64,000 nucleotides of DNA from assembly GCF_902498185.1 (NCBI RefSeq), contig NZ_CABVIX010000002.1, positions 496,001-560,000 on the forward strand, in the 5' to 3' direction. This DNA comes from Pseudomonas fluorescens. GTDB lineage: Bacteria; Pseudomonadota; Gammaproteobacteria; Pseudomonadales; Pseudomonadaceae. Below the pieces are notes generated by a model that was not told where the DNA came from, ran no database searches, and saw nothing but the letters and a program-made list of their open reading frames with translations. A program made the position numbers and the translations under genes. Position 1 is the stretch's first letter. Each line of letters starts with the position of its first letter. This document shows positions 1 to 10,800 of the stretch, one piece after another.

Positions 1-205
1 GGGCGAGTACTGGGTCTTGTACGTGGATGACCGCTACCAGACGGCCCTGGTCGGCAACCCGAACCGCAAGTATCTGTGGATCCTGACCCGTACCCCAACC
101 GTCACGGCCGTGGTGCGTGAAGGCCTGCTGGCCAAGGCACGGCAGCAAGGCTATGACACCTCGCGGCTGGTGTGGCGGGTATCGGACCGGGATATCGAGC
201 GGTAG
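1..205 (+). CDS. blc: Outer-membrane lipocalin, C-terminal fragment
   Basis: Only the last 67 or so codons are present; the gene starts left of the window. The readable frame gives GEYWVLYVDDRYQTALVG followed by a YLWILTRTP stretch, the typical C-terminal beta strands and helix of bacterial lipocalins of the Blc type. These are lipoproteins of the outer membrane that bind fatty acids or lysophospholipids. The lipobox and first strands are outside the window, so lipidation cannot be checked. The stop is followed by a 29-bp gap to the convergent hutF stop. Family assignment is good; the symbol rests on similarity alone. Confidence 0.75.
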   Translation, partial: GEYWVLYVDDRYQTALVGNPNRKYLWILTRTPTVTAVVREGLLAKARQQGYDTSRLVWRVSDRDIER

Positions 206-234
206 CGATGGATCGACCAAACATCTTCAACCAT

Positions 235-1599
235 CTACGCGAGTAGTTCCCGCAAGACCGCTGCAAAAGCCCGTGCGCTTTCTTCCTCATCCGCATGCCG
301 TCCTTGCCGCACCACCCACTGTCCGTTGACCATGACATCGCGCACCTGACGGTCGCCGCCAGCAAACAGCCAGCGATTGAGGATGGCGTCTGCACTGGCC
401 GTCGCGAGATAAGGGTCCTGGCCATCGAGCACCAGCCAGTCCGCCCGCCTGCCCACCGCCAGCGCGCCGACCGGCTGGCCCAGCGCCTGGGCGCCGCCTG
501 TCAGGGCGGCATCGAACAAGGTGCGACCGATCATCGGCTGGTCACTTCGGTGAAGCCGGTTTCGCCGCTGGTCACGCAACCGCTGACCGTACTCAAGCCA
601 GCGCAGTTCCTCGACCACGCTCAGTGAAACATGGCTGTCAGAGCCAATCCCCATGCGTCCGCCCTGGGCCAGGTACTCCACCGCCGGGAAGATTCCGTCG
701 CCCAGGTTGGCCTCGGTGGTCAGGCACAGCCCCGCGACCGCACCGCTGCGCGCCATCGCGCTGACCTCGTCGGCATGCACATGGGTGGCGTGGACCAGGC
801 ACCAGCGCGGGTCCACCTCGATATGCTCATGCAGCCACTGCAAGGGGCGCAGGCCGCTCCAGGCAAGGCAGTCGTCGACCTCCTTCTGTTGTTCTGCGAT
901 ATGGATGTGCACCGGACATGCCACGTCACTGGCCTGCAGTACGTCGCGAATCTGCTCCGGGGTGACCGCGCGCAATGAGTGGAAGCAGAGCCCCAGGCGT
1001 TGCGCCGGTTGCGCGGCGAACAGGGGTGCGAGGCTGTCCTGCAGGCGCAGGTACTGCTCGCTGCTGTTGATGAAGCGACGCTGGCCCTCACTGGGCGGCT
1101 GGCCGCCGAAACCGGCATGGCTGTACAGCACCGGTAACAGTGTCAGGCCGATGCCGCTTGCATTGGCAGCGGCGCTGATGCGCTGCGACAGCTCGTTCGG
1201 GTTGGCATAGGCGCGGCCATCGCTCTGGTGATGGAGATAGTGAAACTCGGCCACCGAGGTGTAGCCTGCCTTGAGCATCTCGATATACACCTGGCGGGTA
1301 ATGACCTGCAGTCGCTCGGGGGTAATCCTGCCGACCATGCGGTACATCAGTTCACGCCAGGTCCAGAAGCTGTCCTGGGGATTGCCGGCTACCTCTGCAA
1401 GTCCTGCCATGGCGCGCTGGAAGGCGTGGGAATGCAGGTTCGGCATGCCTGGCAGCAAGGGACCGCCGACGCGTTCGGCGCCCTCGGCAGATCCATCCGC
1501 TGTAATCGCGGCCAGCATACCGTCGGCGGCGATCTCGAGTCGGACGTTGGCAGCCCAGCCCGTGGGCAGGAGGGCGCGTTCGGCAAAATAAGCACGCAT
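235..1599 (-). CDS. hutF: Formimidoylglutamate deiminase HutF
   Basis: 454-residue amidohydrolase that converts N-formimino-L-glutamate to N-formylglutamate and ammonia, the step that defines the five-enzyme histidine pathway of pseudomonads. Metal-site motifs are visible: NLHSHAFQRAM (His56 and His58), a central HIHIAEQ, and GSDSHVS near the C-terminus. I chose the ATG at 1599 (MRAYFAERALLPTG); an in-frame upstream ATG at 1638 lies inside the operator palindrome and would add 13 atypical residues. It is transcribed divergently from hutC, with a HutC-type palindrome in the shared promoter region. The product of this enzyme is the substrate of HutG, encoded in the same cluster. Confidence 0.93.
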   Translation of the reverse strand: MRAYFAERALLPTGWAANVRLEIAADGMLAAITADGSAEGAERVGGPLLPGMPNLHSHAFQRAMAGLAEVAGNPQDSFWTWRELMYRMVGRITPERLQVITRQVYIEMLKAGYTSVAEFHYLHHQSDGRAYANPNELSQRISAAANASGIGLTLLPVLYSHAGFGGQPPSEGQRRFINSSEQYLRLQDSLAPLFAAQPAQRLGLCFHSLRAVTPEQIRDVLQASDVACPVHIHIAEQQKEVDDCLAWSGLRPLQWLHEHIEVDPRWCLVHATHVHADEVSAMARSGAVAGLCLTTEANLGDGIFPAVEYLAQGGRMGIGSDSHVSLSVVEELRWLEYGQRLRDQRRNRLHRSDQPMIGRTLFDAALTGGAQALGQPVGALAVGRRADWLVLDGQDPYLATASADAILNRWLFAGGDRQVRDVMVNGQWVVRQGRHADEEESARAFAAVLRELLA

Positions 1600-1627
1600 C
1601 ACGGTCAATCCTGGATCTGGGATCGGT

Positions 1628-1643
1628 TGTATATACATATACA
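1628..1643. promoter_or_regulatory. Candidate HutC operator between hutF and hutC
   Basis: Perfect inverted repeat TGTATAT-AC-ATATACA (7-nt arms, 2-nt centre) lying 28 bp upstream of the hutF start and 66 bp upstream of hutC. The TGTA...TACA core matches the type of site bound by the GntR-family repressor HutC, which is released by urocanate. The position suggests joint control of hutF and autoregulation of hutC. Identified by eye; binding is inferred. Confidence 0.7.
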
Positions 1644-1709
1644 GAGGTTTAACTGGCCGGTAAACTCCGCCAAGCTACCGGTCATTCAACCGATCAAGGA
1701 TCACACGCC

Positions 1710-2456
1710 GTGCCGACACCTCCCGTCTCCGCGCTGGTTGCCCCCTTGGGCGAGGGGCCGGCGCCGCTCTATGCCCGGGTCAAGCAGATGATCACCCAGC
1801 AGATCGAAAGCGGTAGCTGGCCGCCTCATCAGCGGGTGCCTTCAGAGAGCGAACTGGTCAACCAGCTGGGTTTCAGCCGCATGACCATCAATCGTGCCCT
1901 GCGCGAGCTCACCGCCGAGGGTCTGCTGGTACGCATGCAGGGCGTCGGCACTTTCGTTGCCGAACCCAAGACGCGCTCGGCGCTGTTCGAAGTCAATAAC
2001 ATCGCGGACGAGATCGCCGCGCGCGGCCATCAGCACAGTTGCCAAGTGATCATTCTCGCCGAAGAAGCCGCTGGCTCAGAGCGCGCCCTGGCCCTGGACA
2101 TGCGCGAAGGCCAACGGGTATTCCACTCCCTGATCGTGCACTTGGAGAACGGCGTGCCAGTGCAGATCGAGGACCGCTACGTCAACGCCCAGGCTGCCCC
2201 TGACTACCTCAGGCAGGACTTCACCCGGCAGACCCCCTACGCCTACCTGACCCAGGTCGCGCCGCTGACCGAGGGCGAGCACGTGGTCGAGGCGATCCTG
2301 GCCGAGGCGGATGAATGCCGTCTGCTGCAGATCGACCGCGCGGAGCCCTGCCTGCTGATCCGCCGCCGCACCTGGTCCGGTCGCCAGCCGGTGACTTGCG
2401 CGCGGCTGATTCATCCCGGGTCACGTCATCGCCTGGAGGGCCGGTTCAACAAATAA
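1710..2456 (+). CDS. hutC: Histidine utilization repressor HutC (GntR/HutC family)
   Basis: 248-residue transcriptional repressor. Residues about 18-85 form the GntR winged helix-turn-helix ([37 protein letters not shown]). The remainder is the UTRA ligand-binding domain, which in this family binds urocanate and releases the operator. The start is the GTG at 1710, preceded by AAGGA at 1696-1700. It is divergent from hutF and upstream of hutU; palindromes resembling HutC sites flank it on both sides. No hutD-like gene lies between hutC and hutU. Confidence 0.93.
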   Translation: MPTPPVSALVAPLGEGPAPLYARVKQMITQQIESGSWPPHQRVPSESELVNQLGFSRMTINRALRELTAEGLLVRMQGVGTFVAEPKTRSALFEVNNIADEIAARGHQHSCQVIILAEEAAGSERALALDMREGQRVFHSLIVHLENGVPVQIEDRYVNAQAAPDYLRQDFTRQTPYAYLTQVAPLTEGEHVVEAILAEADECRLLQIDRAEPCLLIRRRTWSGRQPVTCARLIHPGSRHRLEGRFNK

Positions 2457-2470
2457 AGCGCTTGGCTGTA

Positions 2471-2484
2471 CTTGTACATACAAG
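2471..2484. promoter_or_regulatory. Candidate HutC operator upstream of hutU
   Basis: Perfect inverted repeat CTTGTA-CA-TACAAG 52 bp upstream of the hutU start. A further half-site CTTGTA lies at 2495-2500, so a second repressor dimer could bind side by side. It sits directly after the hutC stop, placing control of the hutUHIG catabolic operon here. The assignment follows from the family of operator sites known for HutC; binding was not tested. Confidence 0.7.
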
Positions 2485-2535
2485 TGCGGCTGTGCTTGTA
2501 TTTACCTCACCGACTCGATCGCTGAGGTCTCTTCC

Positions 2536-4215
2536 GTGACTGACAACAATAAATACCGTGACGTCGAAATCCGCGCCCCACGTGGCACCCAGTTGACTGC
2601 CAAGAGCTGGCTGACCGAAGCGCCACTGCGCATGCTGATGAACAACCTCGACCCGCAGGTCGCCGAAAACCCCAGTGAACTGGTGGTCTACGGCGGCATC
2701 GGCCGCGCCGCCCGCAACTGGGCCTGCTACGACCAGATCGTCGAGTCGCTGACCCATCTCGAAGACGACGAAACCCTCCTGGTTCAGTCAGGTAAGCCGG
2801 TCGGCGTATTCAAGACCCACGCCAATGCACCACGTGTCCTGATCGCCAACTCCAACCTGGTGCCGCACTGGGCCACCTGGGAGCATTTCAACGAACTGGA
2901 TGCCCGCGGCCTGGCCATGTACGGCCAGATGACCGCCGGCAGCTGGATCTACATCGGCAGCCAGGGCATCGTCCAGGGCACCTATGAAACCTTCGTCGAG
3001 GCCGGCCGCCAGCACTATGCCGGCAGCCTCAAGGGCAAATGGGTATTGACCGCGGGCCTGGGCGGCATGGGTGGCGCCCAGCCGCTGGCCGCGACCTTGG
3101 CCGGTGCCTGCTCGCTGAACATCGAATGCCAGCAGAGCCGCATCGATTTTCGCCTCGGCACCCGCTACGTCGACGAACAGGCCGCCAATCTGGATGATGC
3201 CCTGGACCGCATCGCCCGCTACACCGCCGAAGACAAGGCTATCTCCATCGCCTTGCACGGCAATGCCGCCGAAATCCTGCCCGAGCTGGTCAGGCGCGGC
3301 GTGCGCCCGGACCTGGTAACCGACCAGACCAGCGCCCACGACCCGCTCAATGGCTACTTGCCCGCTGGCTGGACCTGGACACAGTACCGCGACCGCGCGC
3401 AGACCGACCCTGCGGCGGTGGTCACGGCGGCGAAGCAGTCCATGGCCGTGCACGTGCAGGCCATGCTCGACTTCCAGAGCCAGGGCATCCCCACCTTCGA
3501 CTACGGCAACAACATCCGCCAGATGGCCAAGGACGAAGGCGTGAGCAACGCCTTCGATTTTCCTGGCTTCGTCCCGGCCTACATCCGCCCGCTGTTCTGC
3601 CGTGGCATCGGCCCGTTCCGCTGGGTGGCGCTGTCGGGCGATCCCGAGGATATCTACAAGACGGATGCCAAGGTCAGGCAGCTGATCCCCGACGACGCGC
3701 ATTTGCACCGCTGGCTGGACATGGCCCGGGAACGCATCAGCTTCCAGGGCCTGCCCGCGCGGATCTGCTGGGTCGGGCTGGGCCAGCGCGCCAGGCTGGG
3801 CCTGGCATTCAACGAAATGGTGCGCAGCGGCGAACTGTCGGCACCCATCGTCATCGGCCGTGATCACTTGGATTCGGGTTCGGTCGCCAGCCCCAACCGC
3901 GAAACCGAGGCGATGCGCGATGGCTCTGACGCCGTGTCGGACTGGCCACTGCTCAATGCGCTGCTCAACACCGCCAGTGGTGCCACCTGGGTCTCGCTGC
4001 ACCATGGTGGTGGCGTGGGCATGGGCTTTTCCCAGCACGCCGGGATGGTGATTGTCTGCGACGGTACCGATGCGGCCGCCGAGCGCATCGCGCGGGTCCT
4101 GCACAACGACCCGGCTACGGGGGTCATGCGGCATGCCGATGCCGGTTATCAGGCCGCCATCGATTGCGCCAATGAGCAAGGCCTGAAGCTGCCGATGATC
4201 GATACTGAACAATAA
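2536..4215 (+). CDS. hutU: Urocanate hydratase
   Basis: 559-residue cytosolic NAD+-dependent enzyme converting urocanate to 4-imidazolone-5-propionate, the second step of histidine breakdown. The sequence is full length for the family (about 557). The conserved region [18 protein letters not shown] carries the cysteine near position 410 that is conserved in urocanases, and GGIGRAARN and [16 protein letters not shown] are family signatures. The start is the GTG at 2536; GAGG at 2524-2527 may serve as the ribosome site. First gene of the hutU-hutH-hutI-hutG transcription unit, 35 bp before hutH. Confidence 0.97.
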   Translation: MTDNNKYRDVEIRAPRGTQLTAKSWLTEAPLRMLMNNLDPQVAENPSELVVYGGIGRAARNWACYDQIVESLTHLEDDETLLVQSGKPVGVFKTHANAPRVLIANSNLVPHWATWEHFNELDARGLAMYGQMTAGSWIYIGSQGIVQGTYETFVEAGRQHYAGSLKGKWVLTAGLGGMGGAQPLAATLAGACSLNIECQQSRIDFRLGTRYVDEQAANLDDALDRIARYTAEDKAISIALHGNAAEILPELVRRGVRPDLVTDQTSAHDPLNGYLPAGWTWTQYRDRAQTDPAAVVTAAKQSMAVHVQAMLDFQSQGIPTFDYGNNIRQMAKDEGVSNAFDFPGFVPAYIRPLFCRGIGPFRWVALSGDPEDIYKTDAKVRQLIPDDAHLHRWLDMARERISFQGLPARICWVGLGQRARLGLAFNEMVRSGELSAPIVIGRDHLDSGSVASPNRETEAMRDGSDAVSDWPLLNALLNTASGATWVSLHHGGGVGMGFSQHAGMVIVCDGTDAAAERIARVLHNDPATGVMRHADAGYQAAIDCANEQGLKLPMIDTEQ

Positions 4216-4250
4216 GAAGGGGCCTGGAACCCATGAGACGGAGCACCGAC

Positions 4251-5783
4251 GTGACTGAACTGACTCTCAAGCCCGGCACACTGACCCTGGCCGAGCTGCG
4301 CGCCCTCTACCATCGACCGCAGCGGATCAAGCTGGATGCCAGCGCCGACGCGGGCATCGCTGCCAGTGTTGCCTGCGTCGAGCGTATCCTCGCTGAAGAC
4401 CGTACCGCCTATGGCATCAATACCGGTTTCGGGCTGCTGGCCTCGACCCGCATCGCCAGCCATGACCTGGAAAGCCTGCAACGTTCGCTGGTGCTGTCCC
4501 ATGCCGCCGGTATCGGCGCGCCGCTGGACGACGCGATGGTGCGGCTGATCATGGTGCTGAAGATCAACAGCCTTGGCCGCGGCTTTTCCGGCATCCGGCG
4601 CAAGGTCATCGACGCGCTGATCGCCCTGGTCAATGCCGAGGTCTATCCACACATTCCGCTCAAGGGCTCGGTGGGGGCCTCCGGCGACCTGGCGCCGCTG
4701 GCGCACATGTCGCTGGTATTGCTCGGCGAAAGCAAGGCACGCCACCGGGGCCAGTGGCTGCCGGCAAGCGAGGCGCTCGCTGTCGCTGGCCTCGAGCCGC
4801 TGACCCTGGCCGCCAAGGAAGGCCTTGCCTTGCTCAATGGCACACAGGCCTCCACAGCCTACGCCTTGCGCGGATTATTCGAAGCCGAGGACCTGTTCGC
4901 GGCTGCCATTGCCTGCGGCGGCCTGACCGTCGAAGCGGTGCTGGGCTCACGTGCGCCGTTCGACGCGCGTATCCATGACGCCCGCGGCCAGCGTGGCCAG
5001 ATCGATGCCGCCGCCTGCTACCGCGACCTGCTGGGCGAGGGCAGCGAGGTATCAGCCTCGCATGAGCACTGCGGCAAGGTCCAGGACCCCTATTCCTTGC
5101 GCTGCCAGCCGCAGGTGATGGGCGCCTGCCTGACCCAGCTGCGCCAGGCGGCCGAGGTGCTGGCGGTCGAAGCCAACGCGGTGTCGGACAACCCACTGGT
5201 GTTCGCCGAGGAGGGCGATGTGGTCTCTGGCGGCAACTTCCATGCGGAGCCCGTGGCCATGGCATCGGACAACATGGCCCTGGCCATCGCCGAGATCGGC
5301 GCCCTCAGCGAGCGGCGCATTTCGCTGATGATGGACAAGCACATGTCGCAGCTGCCGCCGTTTCTGGTCGAGAACGGCGGCGTCAACTCAGGCTTCATGA
5401 TCGCCCAGGTCACCGCCGCTGCGCTGGCCAGCGAGAACAAGGCTCTGTCGCATCCGCACAGCGTCGACAGCCTGCCGACGTCCGCCAACCAGGAAGACCA
5501 TGTGTCCATGGCGCCTGCTGCCGGCAAGCGGCTGTGGGAGATGGCCGAGAACACCCGCGGCGTGCTGGCCATCGAGTGGCTTGGCGCGTGCCAGGGGCTG
5601 GACCTGCGCGACGGGCTCAAGTCCTCGGTCAAGCTTGAGCAGGCGCGGCAGATACTGCGACGCGAGGTAGCCCATTACGACAAGGACCGGTTCTTTGCGC
5701 CGGACATCGAGGTGGCGGTGCGGTTGCTGGCCGAGCGGCGTTTGACAGGGCTGCTGCCGGCGGGCGTCTTTGCCAGTCTGTGA
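4251..5783 (+). CDS. hutH: Histidine ammonia-lyase
   Basis: 510-residue lyase that removes ammonia from L-histidine to give urocanate. The triad Ala143-Ser144-Gly145 in [14 protein letters not shown] is the one that cyclises to the MIO electrophile. [13 protein letters not shown] and NQEDHVSM are further family motifs. I place the start at the GTG at 4251 ([13 protein letters not shown]), with GGAG at 4240-4243; an ATG at 4233 in frame would add six residues. Unlike the arrangement I recall from other pseudomonads, no histidine or urocanate permease gene lies between hutU, hutH and hutI. Confidence 0.96.
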   Translation: MTELTLKPGTLTLAELRALYHRPQRIKLDASADAGIAASVACVERILAEDRTAYGINTGFGLLASTRIASHDLESLQRSLVLSHAAGIGAPLDDAMVRLIMVLKINSLGRGFSGIRRKVIDALIALVNAEVYPHIPLKGSVGASGDLAPLAHMSLVLLGESKARHRGQWLPASEALAVAGLEPLTLAAKEGLALLNGTQASTAYALRGLFEAEDLFAAAIACGGLTVEAVLGSRAPFDARIHDARGQRGQIDAAACYRDLLGEGSEVSASHEHCGKVQDPYSLRCQPQVMGACLTQLRQAAEVLAVEANAVSDNPLVFAEEGDVVSGGNFHAEPVAMASDNMALAIAEIGALSERRISLMMDKHMSQLPPFLVENGGVNSGFMIAQVTAAALASENKALSHPHSVDSLPTSANQEDHVSMAPAAGKRLWEMAENTRGVLAIEWLGACQGLDLRDGLKSSVKLEQARQILRREVAHYDKDRFFAPDIEVAVRLLAERRLTGLLPAGVFASL

Positions 5784-5840
5784 ATGATCCGCAGCGTTGA
5801 TCGCAGGCTTGCCCGCGACCGCTGCGTTACGGAGAAACCA

Positions 5841-7046
5841 ATGAGAACCCTCTGGCACAACTGCCATGTGGCAAGCATGGCCCAAGGCAACTACTCGATC
5901 ATCGAGGATGCGGCAATCGTTACCTCTGGAGGGTCGATCGAGTGGGTCGGGCCGCGCCGCGACCTGCCGCAGGCCGGCATCGAAAGGCGCGTTGACCTGG
6001 AGGGCGGCTGGGTGACCCCTGGGCTCATCGACTGCCACACACACGCCGTCTTCGCCGGCAACCGCAGCGGCGAGTTCGAGCAGCGCTTGCAGGGCCTGAG
6101 CTACGCACAGATCGCCGCCGCCGGAGGCGGCATCGCCAGCACCGTGCGCGCGACCCGCGCGGCAAGCGAGGAGGAGCTGTTCGCCAGCGCCCGGCAGCGG
6201 GTGCTGGCGCTGATGCGCGATGGTGTCACCACGCTGGAGATCAAGTCCGGCTATGGACTGGACCTGGCCAACGAACGCAAGATGCTGCGTGTCATCCGCC
6301 GCCTGGGCCAGGTGCTGCCGGTGACCGTGCGCAGCACCTGTCTGGCCGCACACGCTTTACCCCCGGAATACGCTGGGCGCGCTGATGAGTACATCACGCA
6401 CGTTTGCGACCAGATGCTTCCGGCCCTCGCTGACGAAGGACTGATGGATGCCGTGGACGCATTTTGCGAGCACCTTGCGTTTTCCCCCGCGCAGGTCGAG
6501 CGGGTGTTCATCAAGGCACGCGAGTTGGGCCTGCCGGTCAAGCTGCATGCCGAACAACTGTCATCGTTGCGAGGTTCAAGCCTGGCGGCTCGGTACCAGG
6601 CCCTGTCGGCCGATCACCTGGAGTTCATGACTGACGATGATGCCCTGGCCATGGCCCAGGCAGGCACCGTCGCGGTATTGCTCCCCGGTGCGTTCTATTT
6701 CTTGCGCGAGACCCGGCGGCCGCCTTTGCAGGCGTTACACAGGCATGGAGTGAAAATCGCCCTGGCCAGCGACCTCAATCCTGGCACGTCACCGGTATTG
6801 TCATTGCGATTGGTGATGAACATGGCATGCACGCTGTTTCACATGACAGCCGAACAAGCCTTGGCCGGCGTCACCTGGCATGCAGCCATGGCACTGGGCC
6901 TTGGCCACAGTCATGGCTCGCTGGAGCAGGGCAGGGTGGCCGACTTCATCAGCTGGCAGGTCGAGCGCCCCGCCGACCTTGTCTACTGGCTCGGTGGGGA
7001 GCTGCCCAGGCGGGTGGTTCGGCACGGGTCAGAAATCATCGATTGA
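5841..7046 (+). CDS. hutI: Imidazolonepropionase
   Basis: 401-residue metal-dependent amidohydrolase that opens 4-imidazolone-5-propionate to N-formimino-L-glutamate. The metal-binding [12 protein letters not shown] (His66, His68) follows [20 protein letters not shown] and [10 protein letters not shown] are the later conserved segments. The start is the ATG at 5841 preceded by GGAG at 5831-5834. The gene lies 57 bp after hutH and its stop is ten bases before the ATG of hutG, consistent with one operon. HutF takes the product, so the pathway continues by deimination rather than by direct formiminoglutamase cleavage. Confidence 0.96.
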   Translation: MRTLWHNCHVASMAQGNYSIIEDAAIVTSGGSIEWVGPRRDLPQAGIERRVDLEGGWVTPGLIDCHTHAVFAGNRSGEFEQRLQGLSYAQIAAAGGGIASTVRATRAASEEELFASARQRVLALMRDGVTTLEIKSGYGLDLANERKMLRVIRRLGQVLPVTVRSTCLAAHALPPEYAGRADEYITHVCDQMLPALADEGLMDAVDAFCEHLAFSPAQVERVFIKARELGLPVKLHAEQLSSLRGSSLAARYQALSADHLEFMTDDDALAMAQAGTVAVLLPGAFYFLRETRRPPLQALHRHGVKIALASDLNPGTSPVLSLRLVMNMACTLFHMTAEQALAGVTWHAAMALGLGHSHGSLEQGRVADFISWQVERPADLVYWLGGELPRRVVRHGSEIID

Positions 7047-7055
7047 GTGAGCCTC

Positions 7056-7883
7056 ATGGACCACGTGCTGAGTTTTCATCAAGGGCACCTGCCGCTGCTG
7101 GTGAGCATGCCGCATGCCGGGTTGAAGCTGACCCCGGTAGTGGCCGAGGGGCTTGTGGAGGGGGCGCGGAGCCTGCCCGATACCGACTGGCATTTGCCAC
7201 GGCTCTACGGCTTTGCCCGTGGGCTGGGCGTCAGCCTGATAGCGGGACGATATTCGCGCTACGTCATCGACCTCAACCGCCCGGAGGACGACAGCCCTCT
7301 TTACAAGGGGGCGACCACCGGCTTGTACCCGGATGTGTCGTTCGATGGCGAGCCGCTGTTCAGGCACGGACTTGAGCCAGATGCGCACGAGCGGTCGATC
7401 TATCTGGAGCGCATCTGGCGGCCGTACCATCAGTTGCTACGGCGCGAACTGGCGCGCTTGCGCGCGATACACGGCTATGCGCTGCTGTGGGATGCCCACT
7501 CGATCCGCTCGCGAGTGCCGCGCCTGTTCGAAGGCAAACTGCCGGATTTCAATCTGGGCACCTTCAACGGCGCCAGTTGCGCGGTATCCCTGGGCGAACG
7601 CCTGCAAGAGATCTGCGCACAGGCGCCTGGCGAGCCTACCCATGTACTCAATGGCCGCTTCAAGGGCGGCCATATCACACGTCATCATGGTGATCCGTGC
7701 AACCATGTCCATGCGGTGCAGCTGGAGCTGGCGCAAAGCACCTACATGCAAGAGGCGCAGCCGTTCGCTTACCGCGAGGATCTCGCGCAGCCGACCCAGA
7801 GGGTGCTGCGCCGATTGCTGCAGGCCATGCTGGCCTGGGGAGCGGGTCAGAGCAGGGCCGCCCCCTCCTCGATAGTCAGCTGA
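7056..7883 (+). CDS. hutG: N-formylglutamate deformylase
   Basis: 275-residue N-formylglutamate amidohydrolase, giving formate and glutamate, the last step of the HutF route. The sequence LPLLVSMPHAG at the N-terminus, TDWHLPRLYG, and LLWDAHSIRSRVPRLFEG are family motifs. I choose the ATG at 7056 (MDHVLSFHQG); a GTG three codons upstream at 7047 is possible. The last 37 bp overlap, tail to tail, the end of the NEL ligase gene on the other strand. The C-terminal residues (about SRAAPSSIVS) lie in that overlap and may not match other HutG proteins. Confidence 0.94.
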   Translation: MDHVLSFHQGHLPLLVSMPHAGLKLTPVVAEGLVEGARSLPDTDWHLPRLYGFARGLGVSLIAGRYSRYVIDLNRPEDDSPLYKGATTGLYPDVSFDGEPLFRHGLEPDAHERSIYLERIWRPYHQLLRRELARLRAIHGYALLWDAHSIRSRVPRLFEGKLPDFNLGTFNGASCAVSLGERLQEICAQAPGEPTHVLNGRFKGGHITRHHGDPCNHVHAVQLELAQSTYMQEAQPFAYREDLAQPTQRVLRRLLQAMLAWGAGQSRAAPSSIVS

Positions 7884-10800
7884 CGGACAAGGTGCTGGGT
7901 TTCGCTCTCGAACTGGCGCTCGAGCGCAGCATATTCCTCTGCCAGTTCATCGATTGACCGCCCCGGAAAGCGGTCGGGAACGGCCAGTACGCGCTCCTGG
8001 TAAGCCTGTTCCAGTGCCGCGAAGCGTGCCGGATAGGCCTCACGCAGGTAGGCCACCCAGAAATCCCGCTCGCCCGCGTAGCGGATGAACGCTTCGCCGT
8101 TTTCCCCCTGCTGCACACGTGCCAGCGCGGTTTCCAGTTCGCCTGGCCGGATGCTGGCGTGCGCCTGGTACAACATGCTGGCGGGCGCCAGGGGCAGATC
8201 CAGCTCTTGGGCCCAACGCAGACGATACGCCAGGCGTACCTCTGCCTCGTCGCGGGTACCCGCCTGCTCACGGGCGATCACGTCAAGTTCATGCAGGCGG
8301 TAGAGGCGCAAGGTCAGCCGATACAACGTTTGCCCGCGCAGCGCTTCGGGCACATCCTTGAGCGACTGCTCGGTGAACACCTGAATCTCGATCTGGTTGA
8401 ACACCAGCCAGGCGCCGTCGTGGCAGGTCTGGTCTCCCGTGTCGGCCTGTACCAGCGCCTCTTCGGCCATCCCGTTGAAGAGCCCGCGCGACGCGGTATC
8501 CTGGGCTGCGACCTCCAGCACCCGCCACACCCGCTCGCTGAAGTCGGCGCGGGTGCGCGCTGTCCGGTAAGGCGCCGTTTGCGTCAGGCGGCCCACCAGG
8601 TCCAGCAGGTTGCCAGCGTCTTGGGCGTCCTCGAGCTGTGCCCAGACGGTGCGATGGGTCTGGTTCTCCTCCGGTGTCCCCAGCAACCATTGCTCTACAT
8701 CAGGTGCTTCTTCGTCCGAGGACGGTGCAGGGCTGTGACCGTGGCCAGAAGAGCCTGAGTCCGATTCGTGCCCTTCCTGGTCAAGCGCGCGAATGTCGTC
8801 AGGCAGGTCCATGTCGAACGTGAAAGAGCGGTTGTAGCCTTCGGAAACATGCGCCCGGAGCATGACGTGGTAGTCCAGCGGATTGCCCAGGAGGGAGATT
8901 TCGGTAACCGCATCGTCATTTCGCGGGTTGTACAGGATGTGCTCCGGCAGCTCGATTATCGCATTATCGTCGAGTACCAGTGACCCCAGCGGCAGCAGGT
9001 TGTCGAGCCACGCGGGCCAATGCTGCAACCCGGTGTTGGCCAGGTACAGGCGGTTCAGATGCCGGCCCAGCGCCGCGACATGGGTGATCTCGCCGAAACG
9101 GTTGCCGCTCAGGTCCAGCGAGCTGAGGCTGGACATTTGCCCGAACAGGGTCATGGCGTCCTGATCCACCAGAAGCCCTTGGTCCTGCAAGCTCAGTGTT
9201 TCGAGTTCTGGCAGCTCCAGCAGCGCAGGGGGCAGCGCGGTCATCGGCTGTACGTGACCTTCGAGTGTGAGCTCCGTAAGTTGCCGGAAAGGCCTGAGGA
9301 AAGCATCGAGCGCCGCGACGTCGGCGTCGACCCGGACCAGACTCAGGTTACGAACCTGGGCATGGAAAAACGCTGGCAGGTGCGTGGGGAAATCCACCAT
9401 CGCAACATCTTCGAGGTGCAGGGGGGAAAACGTCTTGCCCTCGCTGTAGGCACGCCAGAACTGCAGGATCGCTTCGCTGATCCGGCCTCTGGCCTGCACC
9501 GTCGTAGCGCTCAGGGTGCCCGTCGAGCTGGAAGCGTGGGCCCAGCTGTCGAGGGCTTCGCGCAGTACGGTGCGCTCCTGAAGACGTGTATCGAGCTGTG
9601 CCTGGAGGGCAGGCGGGAAATCAAGTTCAAACACGAACCGGTTGTTTGCCGTGCCCTGATCCAGGCGAATCCGGATAAGGTGGGTCGGTAGCAGGGAGTT
9701 ACCTTCCAAGGCGATGACCGTACGCTGGTCAGACGCCGTTTCGTTGCGCAGAAGGAACTCTGGCAGGGCGGTGATCCGGTTGTCACGCAGCGAAACCTCT
9801 TCGATCGAGTGCAAGGCCTGACTGTCGAGCCAGTCAGGCCAGAAATCCAGACCCGTGCGATCCAGGCCCAGGTAGCGTAAGCGCAGGCCGCCAAGGGGGG
9901 AGGCAAGCAACAAGTCGACGGTGTTGCCGCTAAGATCGAGCCTCTCCAGATGCGTCAGTGTTCGGACATTGATCGAATTCAAGGCAAGGTTCTGGTCGGC
10001 CACGCTCAGCGCCCTGAGTGACGGGAAATAGCTGGCAATGGTCCAGAGCTGAGTAGAGGCCCCGTACAACAGGTGTGGCAACCTTGGCGCCAGGCCGATC
10101 TGCAGTGCGGTGACCTGGTTGAATGGCCGGGAGAATGTGCGCAGTGCGTTGGCATCATTGTTCCAATTATCGAACGTAGCGGGCCAGGTGCCAATCGACA
10201 TGTCCAGCAGCTGCAGGTGATGGGTCCGCTGATAGACGAAATCGGGCAAGTGTTCGGGAAAGTCGATCAGGTACAGCCTGCGCAGGCGCAAAGGCGCAGT
10301 GCTTCTGCCGATCTCGGGCAGGTTGTTGTCAAACCAGTGCTGCCAGATCGCATCATGGATATGCGCCCGGCTGGCCGCTCGCTCGGTCAGGTCGGCAAGC
10401 GAGGCCGAGGTATCGCCCCAGCTATCGAGTGCCGCTGTCAAGCTCTGCTGCTCGGTCAACAGTTCGGTCAGCCGGATGTGGATCTGTTCACGGCGCAAGC
10501 CCGCCGCTTCCAGCGCGCCAAGCACCTCCTCGGCCGATTGCAACGTCGGGTCCTGCAGCCCAATCCAGCGAATCATGTCCAGCAGCGTGTCACGGGTGAT
10601 GTATGCGCCCAGTGCGCCTCTGCCGCTCAGCGGGTAGCCAACCCGGCCATCGGCAAGGCGCATGGGGGACCTGCTGGCGGGCTTGCTAGGCTGCATCTGG
10701 AGCAGGCGCCTGAGTGATTGGCGGGGCAGCAGGTCCTGTTGCTGGACCTTGCGTTTGAGCGCGGGGGCGTCCCAGGCATTGGGTATGCCAAGTGCGGCAC

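Noticed and set aside
2457..2535. Sigma-54 promoter for hutU
   Set aside because: No GG-N10-GC element with good flanks; TTGGCTGTACTTGTA is only a weak resemblance.
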